A stretch of 64,000 nt of DNA from Oscillospiraceae bacterium. Lineage in GTDB: Bacteria > Bacillota > Clostridia > Oscillospirales > Ruminococcaceae. Numbering within the stretch: the stretch's first letter is position 1; the number at the start of each line of letters is the position of its first letter. The stretch is from the NCBI GenBank assembly GCA_009778065.1, contig WRKM01000011.1, forward strand, positions 25,225-89,224, in the 5' to 3' direction. The position numbers were made by a program, and so were the translations under genes. A model generated the notes under the pieces. The model saw only the letters and a list, made by a program, of their open reading frames with translations. It ran no database searches and had not been told where the DNA came from. This document shows, one piece after another, positions 17,135 through 26,102 of the stretch.

Positions 17135-17990
17135 ATTTCCCATTTTTCAAAACCTCAAGGACCCTCGCCTTTGCCCTTTCAACAGTATAAACATCATCTC
17201 CTATATTAAAACCTTTTTGCCTTAAAAGTCTTGCGAAACGTGTAATCTGCGGTACGTCAAGCCCGATTTGCACTATCTCGTCTGCGTGAGAAAAAACCTT
17301 GTCGGTTTCCTCATAAAGAAACACACCGCCTTTATTCATGACTATAACCTTATCGGCATATTTCACAATATCCTCCATTGAGTGTGAAACAAGCAGAATC
17401 GTAATGCCCGAGCTCTCGTGATATTCTTTAATCTTAGATAAAACCTTGTCCCGTCCATAAGGGTCAAGCCCTGCCGCAGGCTCGTCTAAAACGAGAATTT
17501 TCGGCTCCATTGCGATAACGCCCGCGAGTGCGACCCTGCGTTTCTGTCCGCCCGAAAGGTCAAACGGTGAACGGCTGAGCCAGTTTTCATGTACGCCCAT
17601 AGCCTCGGCGGCACGATATACACGCGCTTTTACTTCTTCCTCGGACAGACCTATATTCCTCGGTCCGAAGGCTATGTCTTTAAACACTGTTTCTTCAAAA
17701 AGCTGATGCTCCGAATACTGGAAAACAAGCCCTACCTCAAACCTTATGCTTCTTATGTCAACTTCCTTTGACCAAATGTTACGCTCGTTTATAAATATTT
17801 CTCCGTCCGTAGGCTTTAAAAGACCGTTCAAATGTTGAATGAACGTGGATTTACCGCTCCCGGTATGTCCGATTATTCCTATAAAATTGCCTTTTTTAAT
17901 ATCTAAGCTTACGCTGTCGACCGCCTTTATTTCAAAAGGCGTTCCCACGCCGTATCTGTATGTTAAACCTTTGGTTTTAACTGCCGTCAT
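17127..17990 (-). CDS. ecfA2: Energy-coupling factor transporter ATPase EcfA2
   Basis: A 287-residue ATPase. Walker A is GHTGSGKST near 41-49, the Q-loop FQYSEHQLFEET, the signature LSGGQKRRVALAG and Walker B ILVLDEPAAGLDP, followed by LLVSHSMED. It pairs with EcfA1 to drive vitamin uptake through EcfT. The start at 17990 is chosen because GGGGA lies seven bases upstream; an ATG at 17996 overlaps the ecfA1 stop. The longer frame to 18032 has no support. Confidence 0.95.
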   Translation of the reverse strand: MTAVKTKGLTYRYGVGTPFEIKAVDSVSLDIKKGNFIGIIGHTGSGKSTFIQHLNGLLKPTDGEIFINERNIWSKEVDIRSIRFEVGLVFQYSEHQLFEETVFKDIAFGPRNIGLSEEEVKARVYRAAEAMGVHENWLSRSPFDLSGGQKRRVALAGVIAMEPKILVLDEPAAGLDPYGRDKVLSKIKEYHESSGITILLVSHSMEDIVKYADKVIVMNKGGVFLYEETDKVFSHADEIVQIGLDVPQITRFARLLRQKGFNIGDDVYTVERAKARVLEVLKNGKYE

Positions 17991-17992
17991 CG

Positions 17993-18850
17993 TCATTTCC
18001 CCGTTATTAATTCTGCTATGAGTTCTGCACATTCCTCTTCGTACAGTATATCGGCAGAAAGTGCAAGCCCTGCCTTACGAAGCTCGTATACCAATTCTGT
18101 CACCTGCGGAACATCTAAGCCCACTTTTTTTAATTTCTCAACCTCTGAAAAAATCTCGCGTGGTGTGCCGTCCATTATAATACTGCCTTTGTCCATAACA
18201 ATCACACGTTTTGCCTCTGCGGCTTCTTCCATATAGTGAGTTATTAAGACAATAGTTATACCTTTTTCGTTTAGCATTTTTATGGTTTTCATGACCTCTT
18301 TGCGTCCTTTCGGGTCAAGCATAGCTGTAGGTTCGTCTAAAACTATACACTGCGGACGCATGGCGATTACTCCCGCGATTGCCACCCGTTGCTTTTGACC
18401 GCCCGAAAGTCTGTGCGGTGCGTGTTTATGATATTTATAAATATCGACAAGCTTCATAGCCTCGTCTATACGCTCTCTGATTTCATCGGGCGGGACGCCT
18501 AAATTTTCAAGCGCGAATGCCACGTCCTCTTCCACAATTGCCGCGACAATTTGGTTATCCGGATTTTGAAAAACCATGCCGACGGTTTGTCTGATTTCAT
18601 AAATTCTGCTGTCGTCAGAAACGTCAATACCGTTTACAAAAACCTTACCGTCAGTAGGTAGAAGAATACCGTTAAAATGCTTGGCGAGCGTGGATTTTCC
18701 GCTCCCGTTATGTCCGAGAACAGCTAAAAACTCACCCTTTTGCACTGTCAAATTCACCCCGCAAAGAGCGGAGCTTTTATCGGTAACTTGACCGTTGTCG
18801 TCATATATTTCATATTCGTAATCAAGGTTAATAGTTTTTATTATTTCCAT
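17993..18850 (-). CDS. ecfA1: Energy-coupling factor transporter ATPase EcfA1
   Basis: A 285-residue ATPase. Walker A is GHNGSGKST near 46-54, the Q-loop [19 protein letters not shown] is typical of EcfA1, the signature is [13 protein letters not shown], and Walker B is [13 protein letters not shown]. An insertion near residues 15-27 ([11 protein letters not shown]) lengthens the first strand region. It is the first ecf gene, 27 bases after the HEPN gene. Confidence 0.95.
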   Translation of the reverse strand: MEIIKTINLDYEYEIYDDNGQVTDKSSALCGVNLTVQKGEFLAVLGHNGSGKSTLAKHFNGILLPTDGKVFVNGIDVSDDSRIYEIRQTVGMVFQNPDNQIVAAIVEEDVAFALENLGVPPDEIRERIDEAMKLVDIYKYHKHAPHRLSGGQKQRVAIAGVIAMRPQCIVLDEPTAMLDPKGRKEVMKTIKMLNEKGITIVLITHYMEEAAEAKRVIVMDKGSIIMDGTPREIFSEVEKLKKVGLDVPQVTELVYELRKAGLALSADILYEEECAELIAELITGK

Positions 18851-18877
18851 AACTTAAGAACACTTTACCTTCCTTCT

Positions 18878-19261
18878 TTAAATTTTCTGTTCAATATATT
18901 TCTTTATTTCATCGTAAAACTCTCTCGCTTCGATAAGATTATAAATTACCGTTTTCTTTGATACCACATATAAATCGTCATAATCGGATTTAATCCTGAT
19001 ATGCTCCGTGCTGAAAATTAACTCCGAATATTTTTTATCGAATTCGCCTGTTTTGATGTAGTTTTTATTAAAATATGCTATAACGCCGGAGTGCTTTTTA
19101 AAATCAACTCCTTCGATTGCGAGAACACTGCGCAAAGCGTAATAAATCGCGTAATAAAGCCTGTTCGCCGCTGTCAAAATATCTCTTTCTATTAATTCTT
19201 CCGCCAATTCTAAACACTCTTTAGCACGGTTTAATCTATAGGCTATAAGCTCTCTTTTCAT
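18878..19261 (-). CDS. HEPN-domain protein, partner of the MNT gene
   Basis: A 127-residue helical protein with the HEPN core AANRLYYAIYYALRSVL near 35-51 and KHSGVIAYF near 63. It belongs to the HEPN group paired with minimal nucleotidyltransferases. The RNase motif R-x4-6-H found in toxic HEPN proteins such as HepT is not visible, so RNase activity is doubtful. The start at 19261 is one base after the MNT stop; a TTG at 19273 would overlap. The pair probably forms a complex. Confidence 0.85.
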   Translation of the reverse strand: MKRELIAYRLNRAKECLELAEELIERDILTAANRLYYAIYYALRSVLAIEGVDFKKHSGVIAYFNKNYIKTGEFDKKYSELIFSTEHIRIKSDYDDLYVVSKKTVIYNLIEAREFYDEIKKYIEQKI

Positions 19262-19262
19262 T

Positions 19263-19604
19263 TCATCGAGCAATTAAACGCACCCCCTCATTTATTACAT
19301 TTTTATAAAAAGGTAACGCTTCTTTATATTTTTCAAAATGTGCGTAGCTTGTAACATTGGATGAAATATATGAGTCGGAATTCCAACCGGCTTCGTTAGC
19401 GATTCTGACCACGGGACGGATATAATCGTCGGTTTCTTCGCTGGGTATATCCATAAGAAGCATGACGTCAATATCTGATTCTTTGTCATAATCTCCCCTT
19501 GCATAAGAACCGTATAGAATTATATCAACTAATTTATCGCCGAATGTTTTCTTTGCGTTTTGCAAAAAATTGTTTAGCATTAAATCAAGTTCGCTTTTAC
19601 ACAT
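19263..19604 (-). CDS. Minimal nucleotidyltransferase (MNT/MntA-like)
   Basis: A 113-residue protein with the nucleotidyltransferase signature GSYARGDYDKESDIDVMLL near residues 31-49, including both catalytic aspartates of the DxD. MNT proteins beside HEPN proteins act as MntA/HepT-type modules, in which MntA AMPylates and silences HepT, or as functionally unclear pairs. It lies nine bases after the methyltransferase gene in a housekeeping run. Confidence 0.88.
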   Translation of the reverse strand: MCKSELDLMLNNFLQNAKKTFGDKLVDIILYGSYARGDYDKESDIDVMLLMDIPSEETDDYIRPVVRIANEAGWNSDSYISSNVTSYAHFEKYKEALPFYKNVINEGVRLIAR

Positions 19605-19613
19605 GTTTTTCTC

Positions 19614-20486
19614 CTAATCAAAAACTACCATCGCACTGCTTCCGCACGGTAGCGCAAGTCCCGTGGTTGTAACAGGCAGTCCTATTTCATCGGCTGTTAT
19701 TTCTGTTTTATATTTTTTCCCGACAGTCATTTTAAGCAGATACGCCATAACCGATGGCGACAATCCCGTTGTATAGCTGTTCAATAGTATAAACAGAGGC
19801 GTGTCCGATAAAATTTCCGTGCAGTCGGACATTAGAGCATGAATTGAATCCTCTAATTTCCACATCTCGCCGCCTGTCCCTCTACCGTAACTCGGAGGGT
19901 CCAAAATAATAGCGTCGTATTTAACATTTCGCCGTTTCTCCCGCGCTATAAATTTCATAGCATCGTCAATTAGCCAGCGGATTTTTCTGTCTTTAAGTCC
20001 CGACAAGGCGGCGTTTTCACCCGCCCACTCAACCATGTTTTTAACTGCGTCAAGATGACATATCTCAACATCACTGCACGCCGCCGCACACGCTAAAGTC
20101 GCGCCGCCCGTATATGCAAAAAGATTTAAAATTTTAAGGGTTCTGTCCGCTTTTTTTATAAAATCGACGCATAAATCCCAGTTCACAGCCTGTTCGGGGA
20201 AAAGCCCCGTATGCTTAAAGCCCGTGGGTTTAACTTTAAAGCTCAAGTTTTTATAAGTCACTACCCAACTTTCGGGTAATCGCTTGTTAAAAAGCCATTC
20301 TCCGCCGCCTGATGACGAGCGGATATAACGCGCATCTGCATTGCTCCAGAGGGGAGAGGGTTTCGGATTCCGCCAGATAATTTGAGGGTCGGGGCGAATT
20401 AATATCACATCACCCCATCGTTCAAGCCGTTCTCCGCCCGTCGCATCTATTAACTCATACTCGCGCCAACCGCTTGCTATACGCAT
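19614..20486 (-). CDS. Class I SAM-dependent methyltransferase, RlmI-like (COG1092)
   Basis: A 290-residue enzyme with SAM-binding motif LNLFAYTGGATLA near 120-132, acidic CHLDA after strand 2, and catalytic-loop DPPSYGRG near 197-204, as in 23S rRNA cytosine-5 methyltransferases. The N-terminal PUA domain of RlmI is absent; instead there is a short beta-rich region. rRNA methylation is the likely role, but the site cannot be given. It overlaps the glmM end by ten bases. Confidence 0.85.
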   Translation of the reverse strand: MRIASGWREYELIDATGGERLERWGDVILIRPDPQIIWRNPKPSPLWSNADARYIRSSSGGGEWLFNKRLPESWVVTYKNLSFKVKPTGFKHTGLFPEQAVNWDLCVDFIKKADRTLKILNLFAYTGGATLACAAACSDVEICHLDAVKNMVEWAGENAALSGLKDRKIRWLIDDAMKFIAREKRRNVKYDAIILDPPSYGRGTGGEMWKLEDSIHALMSDCTEILSDTPLFILLNSYTTGLSPSVMAYLLKMTVGKKYKTEITADEIGLPVTTTGLALPCGSSAMVVFD

Positions 20487-21838
20487 AGCTCATTCTCAAC
20501 TACTTCCTTGATTTTTTTAACCCAAAGTTCAACATCACTTTGGTCTTTTCCCTCAATCATTATCCGTAAAAGCGGCTCTGTTCCGCTTGCTCTTACATTA
20601 ACCCGTCCCTGTCTTGAACCGCCGAAGTATGCCTCGGCTTCTTCTATAACCTCTGTAATTCTTTTATTCTCAGACCAAGTTGCACGCATTTCGGGGCTGA
20701 TTTTTACGCCGATTAAGATTTGGGGGTAATCCTTTATATACGCCGCCAATTCCGAGAGCGGTTTTCCGCTTTCTTTTAATAACCGTAAAAACCGTGCCGC
20801 TGTAAGCAGTCCGTCTCCGGTCGTGGCATAGTCTGAAAGTATAATATGCCCCGAATTTTCTCCGCCTATATTATGAGCGTTCTTCTTCATCTCTTCATAA
20901 ACATAGCGGTCTCCGACCTTTGTACTGACAGTGTTTATCCCGTTTTCCCGCATAAATTCGTGAAAACCGAGGTTCGACATGATAGTAACAACAGCAGTGT
21001 TGTTTTTTAATTCACCCTTCTCTTTCATAGACTTAGCAAGCAGTGCAATAATTTTATCGCCGCTTACTTCCGCACCCTTTTCATCGATGAAAAGGCATCT
21101 GTCCGCATCACCGTCAAAGGCGATACCTGCATGATAATTACCTGCTTTTACTTTCTCTGACAGTGCGTTTAAATGCGTGGAGCCGCAGTTTTTATTTATG
21201 TTTAAACCATTCGGTTCGTTGCCCGTAAAATCGCAGACCGCACCCATCTCAGAAAATACCTCGGCACATGAACATGCGCTACCGTTAGCGCAGTCAAAGA
21301 TAAGCCGTAAACCGCTTAAATCACCGCCTGTGCTTTCCTTCAGGTAGTTTATATACGTGTCCTTACCACTGTACAGAGAGCGAATTATACCAACCTCCGC
21401 ACCGCTTTTTATAAGAATTTTCTCCGGCTCGTCAAGTATATACTCTTCTATTTCTTCCTCAACCTCGTCGGGGAGTTTTTCACCGCTTCCCGAAAATAAT
21501 TTTATACCGTTATCCTCAAAGGGGTTATGCGAAGCGGAAATCATTATCCCGCCATCCGCGTCGAATTCCTTGATAAGATAAGCGAGAGCGGGAGTAGGTA
21601 CAACACCGAGCAGTTCCGCACACGCACCTACGGATGCAATCCCTGCGATTAACGCGGCTTCAAGCGTATCGGAAGAAATGCGGGTATCCTTCCCTATGAG
21701 TATGGTAGCTTTTTTTTCATTATTTTTATACTTGGCTAAAACTAACGCCGCCGCGCGTCCGATGTTCATTGCAAGCTCACAGGTAAGCTCTGTAATTGCC
21801 ACTCCGCGAACGCCGTCTGTCCCGAATAATCTGCCCAT
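20477..21838 (-). CDS. glmM: Phosphoglucosamine mutase
   Basis: A 453-residue enzyme that converts glucosamine-6-phosphate to glucosamine-1-phosphate for peptidoglycan precursors; GlmU, the next enzyme, is encoded at 29671. Motifs: FGTDGVRG at 5-12, the phosphoserine loop ISASHNP with Ser103, metal-binding DGDADR near 240, and RASGTEP near the C-terminus. The ATG at 21838 is preferred over 21850 because GAGG lies just upstream and the family begins MGRLFGTDG. Confidence 0.97.
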   Translation of the reverse strand: MGRLFGTDGVRGVAITELTCELAMNIGRAAALVLAKYKNNEKKATILIGKDTRISSDTLEAALIAGIASVGACAELLGVVPTPALAYLIKEFDADGGIMISASHNPFEDNGIKLFSGSGEKLPDEVEEEIEEYILDEPEKILIKSGAEVGIIRSLYSGKDTYINYLKESTGGDLSGLRLIFDCANGSACSCAEVFSEMGAVCDFTGNEPNGLNINKNCGSTHLNALSEKVKAGNYHAGIAFDGDADRCLFIDEKGAEVSGDKIIALLAKSMKEKGELKNNTAVVTIMSNLGFHEFMRENGINTVSTKVGDRYVYEEMKKNAHNIGGENSGHIILSDYATTGDGLLTAARFLRLLKESGKPLSELAAYIKDYPQILIGVKISPEMRATWSENKRITEVIEEAEAYFGGSRQGRVNVRASGTEPLLRIMIEGKDQSDVELWVKKIKEVVENELCV

Positions 21839-21862
21839 AAATTGCCTCATTTCTGTTATATT

Positions 21863-22915
21863 TTAATTTATTCTCTGTTGTCCCGTTTGTTCTATTCCGA
21901 GGTGGTTGTATGCGAGTGCGGTCGCTGTTCTGCCGCGCGGCGTTCTCGCTATGAAACCTAACTGCATCAGGAACGGTTCGCAGACGTCTTCAAGTGTCAC
22001 CGCCTCTTCCCCAAGTGCGGAGGCAAGCGTATCAAGCCCTACGGGACCGCCGCCGTAACCTTTTATAATCATGCCGAGTAATCGTTTATCAAGACTATCA
22101 AGTCCCAAATCATCAATTTCAAGCTTATTAAGTGCAATTTTCGCTAAATCCTTAGTGATTTTACCGTCTCCCAAAATCTCCGCAAAATCCCGAGCACGTT
22201 TCAATAACCTGTTGGCGATACGCGGAGTACCTCTCGAACGGCGGGCTATTTCTCTCGCCCCGTCATGTGCGGTAGGAATCGCCAAAATTACAGACGAGCG
22301 GCTGATTATATCGCAGAGCTGTTCTTCGGTATAGAGTTCGAGCCGCATTATAACACCGAATCTGTCGCGTAAAGGTCCTGTCAACTGCCCTGCGCGGGTG
22401 GTCGCGCCGATTAATGTAAAGCGTTTTAAATCTATTTTTATTGACTGTGCGGCAGGTCCTTTACCTATTATTATATCGAGAAAATAATCCTCCATGGCAG
22501 GGTACAAAATCTCTTCAACCTGTCTTGAAAGTCTGTGAATCTCGTCAATAAAAAGCACGTCGCCGTCCTGAAGATTTGTGAGCAGTGCCGCCAAATCCCC
22601 GGGTTTTTCAATCGCGGGACCCGAAGTTGATTTTATATTTACGCCCATTTCGTTTGCGATTATTGATGCGAGAGAGGTTTTTCCGAGTCCGGGCGGTCCG
22701 TAGAGCAAAACGTGGTCGAGATTTTCGCCGCGTATTCTTGCCGCATCAATGAAAACTTTTAGGTTTTCCTTGAGCTTTTCCTGCCCTATAAATTCGCTGA
22801 GCCGCTTAGGACGAAGCGAATACTCCAAATCCACGTCCTCAACGGCAAATTCGGGTTCGACTATTCTTTCGTCCGGCGGGGACATATTTACGCTTACATT
22901 CGATTTTTCTATCAA
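21863..22915 (-). CDS. ruvB: Holliday junction branch migration helicase RuvB
   Basis: A 350-residue AAA+ motor. Walker A is YGPPGLGKT near 72-80, Walker [10 protein letters not shown], sensor GATTRAG, and a C-terminal winged helix ending PRGRTAT. It works with RuvA and RuvC. It starts with TTG and has AAGGACGG upstream. It is separated from ruvA by a flavodoxin gene. Confidence 0.97.
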   Translation of the reverse strand: MIEKSNVSVNMSPPDERIVEPEFAVEDVDLEYSLRPKRLSEFIGQEKLKENLKVFIDAARIRGENLDHVLLYGPPGLGKTSLASIIANEMGVNIKSTSGPAIEKPGDLAALLTNLQDGDVLFIDEIHRLSRQVEEILYPAMEDYFLDIIIGKGPAAQSIKIDLKRFTLIGATTRAGQLTGPLRDRFGVIMRLELYTEEQLCDIISRSSVILAIPTAHDGAREIARRSRGTPRIANRLLKRARDFAEILGDGKITKDLAKIALNKLEIDDLGLDSLDKRLLGMIIKGYGGGPVGLDTLASALGEEAVTLEDVCEPFLMQLGFIARTPRGRTATALAYNHLGIEQTGQQRIN

Positions 22916-22929
22916 TTTTATATCCGTCC

Positions 22930-23484
22930 TTATGAATTATTAAAATACAATGCTATTTTTCGGCTCATTTCGATTGCCTGTTCATCGGCACTCGCGGGAA
23001 TATCGTCTGTTTTGAGCGAAAGAGCGGTATGTTCTTCAAATCCTTTTGCATTAAGATACTTGAAAATAATTTTAGACATATTTTCAGCAGGTTTCGGTCC
23101 TCCGTCACCCCCGCCAACGAGTATTAGCCCCGCTTTTTTTTCCGAGATTTTAATCTTGTCTCTCAGAAATCTTGCGGCACAATAATAAGCCTGAAATCTG
23201 CTCGCTAAACTGATAAGGGGGGGCGTCAGATTTGACATATACAGCGGGGATGCAATCAAAACATTGTTAAAATCATCATTATAAATTAATTCCATATCAT
23301 CTTTAATTACACAGCCTTTTTGTTCTTTGCACATTCTGCAATCGTTACAAGACCGGATTTTTATTTTTTTGTCAAAAACCCGTATTTCAATTATTTCGTG
23401 GTTAATATGTTTTTTAAACTCCGAAAGTAAAAAAGCCGTATCTCCGTTTATCCTCGGAGAACCATTGATGATTAATGTTTTCAT
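22930..23484 (-). CDS. Flavodoxin-family NAD(P)H-dependent oxidoreductase
   Basis: A 184-residue protein with FMN-phosphate loop [14 protein letters not shown] near 6-19, a cysteine cluster C-x2-C-x2-C-x5-C in the segment [14 protein letters not shown] near 49-62, and [11 protein letters not shown] near 78-88. This is the NADPH-dependent FMN reductase/flavodoxin fold. The partner and substrate are unknown. It is inserted between ruvA and ruvB with short gaps (14 and 28 bases), so it is probably co-transcribed. Confidence 0.87.
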   Translation of the reverse strand: MKTLIINGSPRINGDTAFLLSEFKKHINHEIIEIRVFDKKIKIRSCNDCRMCKEQKGCVIKDDMELIYNDDFNNVLIASPLYMSNLTPPLISLASRFQAYYCAARFLRDKIKISEKKAGLILVGGGDGGPKPAENMSKIIFKYLNAKGFEEHTALSLKTDDIPASADEQAIEMSRKIALYFNNS

Positions 23485-23512
23485 GCTTTATAGATTATAT
23501 ACCCTTCTGCGC

Positions 23513-24112
23513 TTAACTACCCAACTTTTTAAGCGCGATTTTCACAATTTCCGATGTTGTCAGGCTTCTGTCTACGCCTTCGAGGGCTTTTGCTGCCTGC
23601 CCTGACGTAAATCCAAGCGCGGTAAGTGCGGCGATAGCCTCTGCGGGAGCAGACCTCGTGTCTGTTCGCACACCCGGCAATACATCCGTACCCGAATCTA
23701 AACCAAAATCCGATGAGCCGATTTTGTCCTTTAATTCAAGTACTATCCTTTGTGCTATTTTCGCTCCGATTCCCTGTGAGCGGGTCAATAGCTTGCTGTC
23801 TCCGCTTGCCACGCAAAGCATAAATCCCTGCGGCGACAAATCGGATAAAACCGACAGAGCGGCTTTAGGACCGACCCCCGAAACCGTTATCAGCAGCTTA
23901 AAAGCGTGCAGCTCGTCATGCCCGTTGAATCCGAAAAGCTCCATTGCATCCTCACGAACATGTAAATAGGTGTAAAGCTTCGTTTCAACCCCTGTTTGAA
24001 GCCCCGATAATGTGTTTGCCGTTGTGCGGCAGGCATAGCCCACGCCGCCGCTTTCAACTACCGCTAAATTCGGCTCTATATGCGTTATAATGCCTTTTAC
24101 GCTGTAAATCAT
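23513..24112 (-). CDS. ruvA: Holliday junction DNA-binding protein RuvA
   Basis: A 199-residue protein that binds four-way junctions and loads RuvB. The N-terminal OB fold starts MIYSVKGIITHIEP. The helix-hairpin-helix segments are LLITVSGVGPKAAL and LLTRSQGIGAKIAQR, and the C-terminal RuvB-binding helix bundle begins AIAALTALGF. The start at 24112 matches family length and has AGGG upstream; the longer frame to 24181 overlaps ruvC. Confidence 0.96.
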   Translation of the reverse strand: MIYSVKGIITHIEPNLAVVESGGVGYACRTTANTLSGLQTGVETKLYTYLHVREDAMELFGFNGHDELHAFKLLITVSGVGPKAALSVLSDLSPQGFMLCVASGDSKLLTRSQGIGAKIAQRIVLELKDKIGSSDFGLDSGTDVLPGVRTDTRSAPAEAIAALTALGFTSGQAAKALEGVDRSLTTSEIVKIALKKLGS

Positions 24113-24144
24113 ATTAACCAACCCTGAAAGTATAAAATATTTTA

Positions 24145-24630
24145 TTATTTTGTTAGCCTTGATATATTCGTATGTGCACAACAGATTGCGACTGCGAGTG
24201 CATCTGCCGCATCATCGGGCTGTGGTATTGCGCTGAGTCCGAGGATTCGAGCTGTCATCTCCTGAACCTGCTTTTTAGTCGCCTTTCCGTATCCTGTGAC
24301 TGCTGATTTCACCTGTAGAGGGGTGTATTCAATTATCTCTATCCCGCGTGTTTTTGCGGCAAGGATTATAACTCCCCTCGCCTGAGCTACGTCTATTGCG
24401 GTTTTCTGATTCGTTGTGAAAAAAATCTTTTCGAGCGCCATAAATTCGGGACGGTATTCGCTCAGAATCAAGCCCAAATCAACGTAAATCTCCTCAAGCC
24501 TGTTGTCGAACTTCATGTCCGATTTTGTTCTTATTACACCATAATCCTGTGTTTTAAACCGCATTCCGTTATAATCAACCGCACCATATCCCACTATTGC
24601 ATATCCGGGGTCAATCCCGATAATTTTCAT
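24145..24630 (-). CDS. ruvC: Crossover junction endodeoxyribonuclease RuvC
   Basis: A 161-residue resolvase that cuts Holliday junctions. The acidic active site is visible as D7 (IGIDPGYAIVGYG), the glutamate in MALEKIFF near 66-72, and the C-terminal DDAADALAVAICC. It is the first gene of the long minus-strand run and has its own sigma-A promoter. Confidence 0.97.
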   Translation of the reverse strand: MKIIGIDPGYAIVGYGAVDYNGMRFKTQDYGVIRTKSDMKFDNRLEEIYVDLGLILSEYRPEFMALEKIFFTTNQKTAIDVAQARGVIILAAKTRGIEIIEYTPLQVKSAVTGYGKATKKQVQEMTARILGLSAIPQPDDAADALAVAICCAHTNISRLTK

Positions 24631-24664
24631 TTTTCCCCCTGATTTTTTTCTTTAACCTAAGTAA

Positions 24665-24693
24665 ATTATAACATAAAATCGTTTTCGCGTCAA
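24665..24693 (-). promoter_or_regulatory. Sigma-A promoter of the ruvC operon
   Basis: On the minus strand TTGACG (24693-24688) and TATAAT (24670-24665) are 17 bases apart, 35 bases upstream of ruvC. It is divergent from the GntR promoter about 75 bases away. Confidence 0.85.
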
Positions 24694-24767
24694 GTACGGC
24701 GTTTAAATATGAGAATCGCGAATATTATTTAGTTTAAAAAATTTTTTTATTTTTTTAAGAAAAACTA

Positions 24768-24796
24768 TTGACAACATTAAAATGACCTGTTATAAT
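24768..24796 (+). promoter_or_regulatory. Consensus sigma-A promoter of the GntR-ABC operon
   Basis: TTGACA (24768-24773) and TATAAT (24791-24796) with the ideal 17-base spacing, a full consensus promoter. Such strength suggests it is normally held off by the regulator it drives. Confidence 0.9.
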
Positions 24797-24816
24797 GTAT
24801 ATAATGTATATATACA
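24796..24816 (+). promoter_or_regulatory. Palindromic operator, probable GntR/YtrA site
   Basis: Perfect 8-base arms TGTATATA (24796-24803) and TATATACA (24809-24816) are separated by ATGTA, directly after the -10 and over the transcription start. YtrA-type regulators repress their own operon through such sites, so autoregulation is likely. Confidence 0.7.
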
Positions 24817-24830
24817 AAGAGAGGATTTTT

Positions 24831-25196
24831 ATGGACATAATAATCAGTAATTCAAGCGGTGTGCCTATCTATGAGCAAATAACCGCACAAATCAAGGCGA
24901 AAATCATAGGAGGCGAATTGTCGGAGGGGGACGCTCTTCCGTCGATGAGGTTTCTCGCAAAAGAACTGCGAATCAGCGTAATCACAACAAAACGCGCGTA
25001 TGAGGAGCTTGAAAAGCAGGGCTTTATCGAGAGTTATACCGGAAAAGGAAGTTTTGTAAAAGCGAAAAACACTGAACTTATAAAAGAAGAGATTCACAAG
25101 CAAATCGAAGATTTGCTGGCTCAGTGTGTCGAAAAAGCGCGGCTTTGCGGAATTTCGGAAGATGAACTTTGCGAAATTATAAAAGTATTATTTTAA
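24831..25196 (+). CDS. GntR-family regulator, YtrA subfamily
   Basis: A 121-residue regulator made of an N-terminal GntR winged helix (PIYEQITAQIKAKI near 10-23, recognition region LRISVITTKRAYEEL near 46-60) and a short helical tail, the YtrA type that lacks an effector domain. These regulators control ABC transporters that respond to cell-wall-active compounds. The ATG at 24831 has GAGAGG upstream; an earlier ATG at 24795 lies inside the -10. Confidence 0.92.
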   Translation: MDIIISNSSGVPIYEQITAQIKAKIIGGELSEGDALPSMRFLAKELRISVITTKRAYEELEKQGFIESYTGKGSFVKAKNTELIKEEIHKQIEDLLAQCVEKARLCGISEDELCEIIKVLF

Positions 25197-25226
25197 ACAA
25201 TTTTTTGAAAGGATGGTTTTTAAAAA

Positions 25227-26102
25227 ATGGAACACGCAATAGAGGTTAAAAACCTTGTAAAAAACTATGACGGCTTTAGCTTGAAAGACGTCAGCTTTAA
25301 TTTACCGTGCGGTACGGTTATGGGCTTTATAGGACAAAACGGGGCAGGGAAGACCACGACGATAAAGGCTATATTAAACCTTTTTAAAAGAAACGGCGGC
25401 GATATAAAAATCTTCGGACTCGACAATATAAAGGACGAGGAAAAAATAAAAGAAGATATTTCAGTCGTTTTTGATGAAATATGCTTCCATGATACGCTGA
25501 ACGCCTATCAGCTTAATAAAGTTTTCTCGTACATCTACAAAAACTGGAGCGAGAAGACGTATCTTGATTTTATCGAAAAATTCGAGCTTCCGCTCAAAAA
25601 GAAAATCAAGACCTTCTCACGCGGCATGAAAATGAAGCTGCAAATAGCTGTCGCATTGTCTCATGAGGCAAAGCTGTTAATTTTAGATGAGCCGACTTCG
25701 GGTTTAGACCCCGTGGTGCGTATTGAGGTTCTTGATGTTTTTAGGGAATACATGCAGGACGAAAGCCGTTCAATTTTGATTTCGTCGCATTTAACAGCAG
25801 ACCTTGAAAAAATTGCGGACTATATTACTTTTATTGACAAGGGAAAGATTCTGCTGTCCGAAAGCAAGGACAAAATACTCGAAAGCCACCGTATTATAAA
25901 ATGCGGCAAAGACAAGGTTTCTGAAATAAAAGCCGAAATAATAGGCTCACGCATTACCGAATTCGGTGCGGAAGTTTTGGTGAAAGATTTTGCAAATAAT
26001 CCGGGGGCGACACTCGCCTTGGGAGATTCGTTTATATGCGAGGGGGCGGCTTTGGACGATATTATGCGATTTTACTGTAAAGGGGGCGAGACCGGGTTAT
26101 GA
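25227..26102 (+). CDS. ABC transporter ATP-binding protein (YtrB-like)
   Basis: A 291-residue ATPase. Walker A is GQNGAGKTT near 36-44, the signature is FSRGMKMKLQ (Arg replaces the usual second Gly position, common in this subgroup), and Walker B is LILDEPTSGLDP. It follows the GntR gene by 30 bases and overlaps the permease by four. With the two downstream permeases it forms an ABC-2 exporter, possibly for a cell-wall antibiotic response. Confidence 0.92.
   Translation: MEHAIEVKNLVKNYDGFSLKDVSFNLPCGTVMGFIGQNGAGKTTTIKAILNLFKRNGGDIKIFGLDNIKDEEKIKEDISVVFDEICFHDTLNAYQLNKVFSYIYKNWSEKTYLDFIEKFELPLKKKIKTFSRGMKMKLQIAVALSHEAKLLILDEPTSGLDPVVRIEVLDVFREYMQDESRSILISSHLTADLEKIADYITFIDKGKILLSESKDKILESHRIIKCGKDKVSEIKAEIIGSRITEFGAEVLVKDFANNPGATLALGDSFICEGAALDDIMRFYCKGGETGL

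Noticed and set aside
24120..24181. Upstream extension of ruvA to 24181
   Set aside because: It would overlap ruvC by 37 bases and add 23 residues not found in RuvA; the ATG at 24112 matches the family start.
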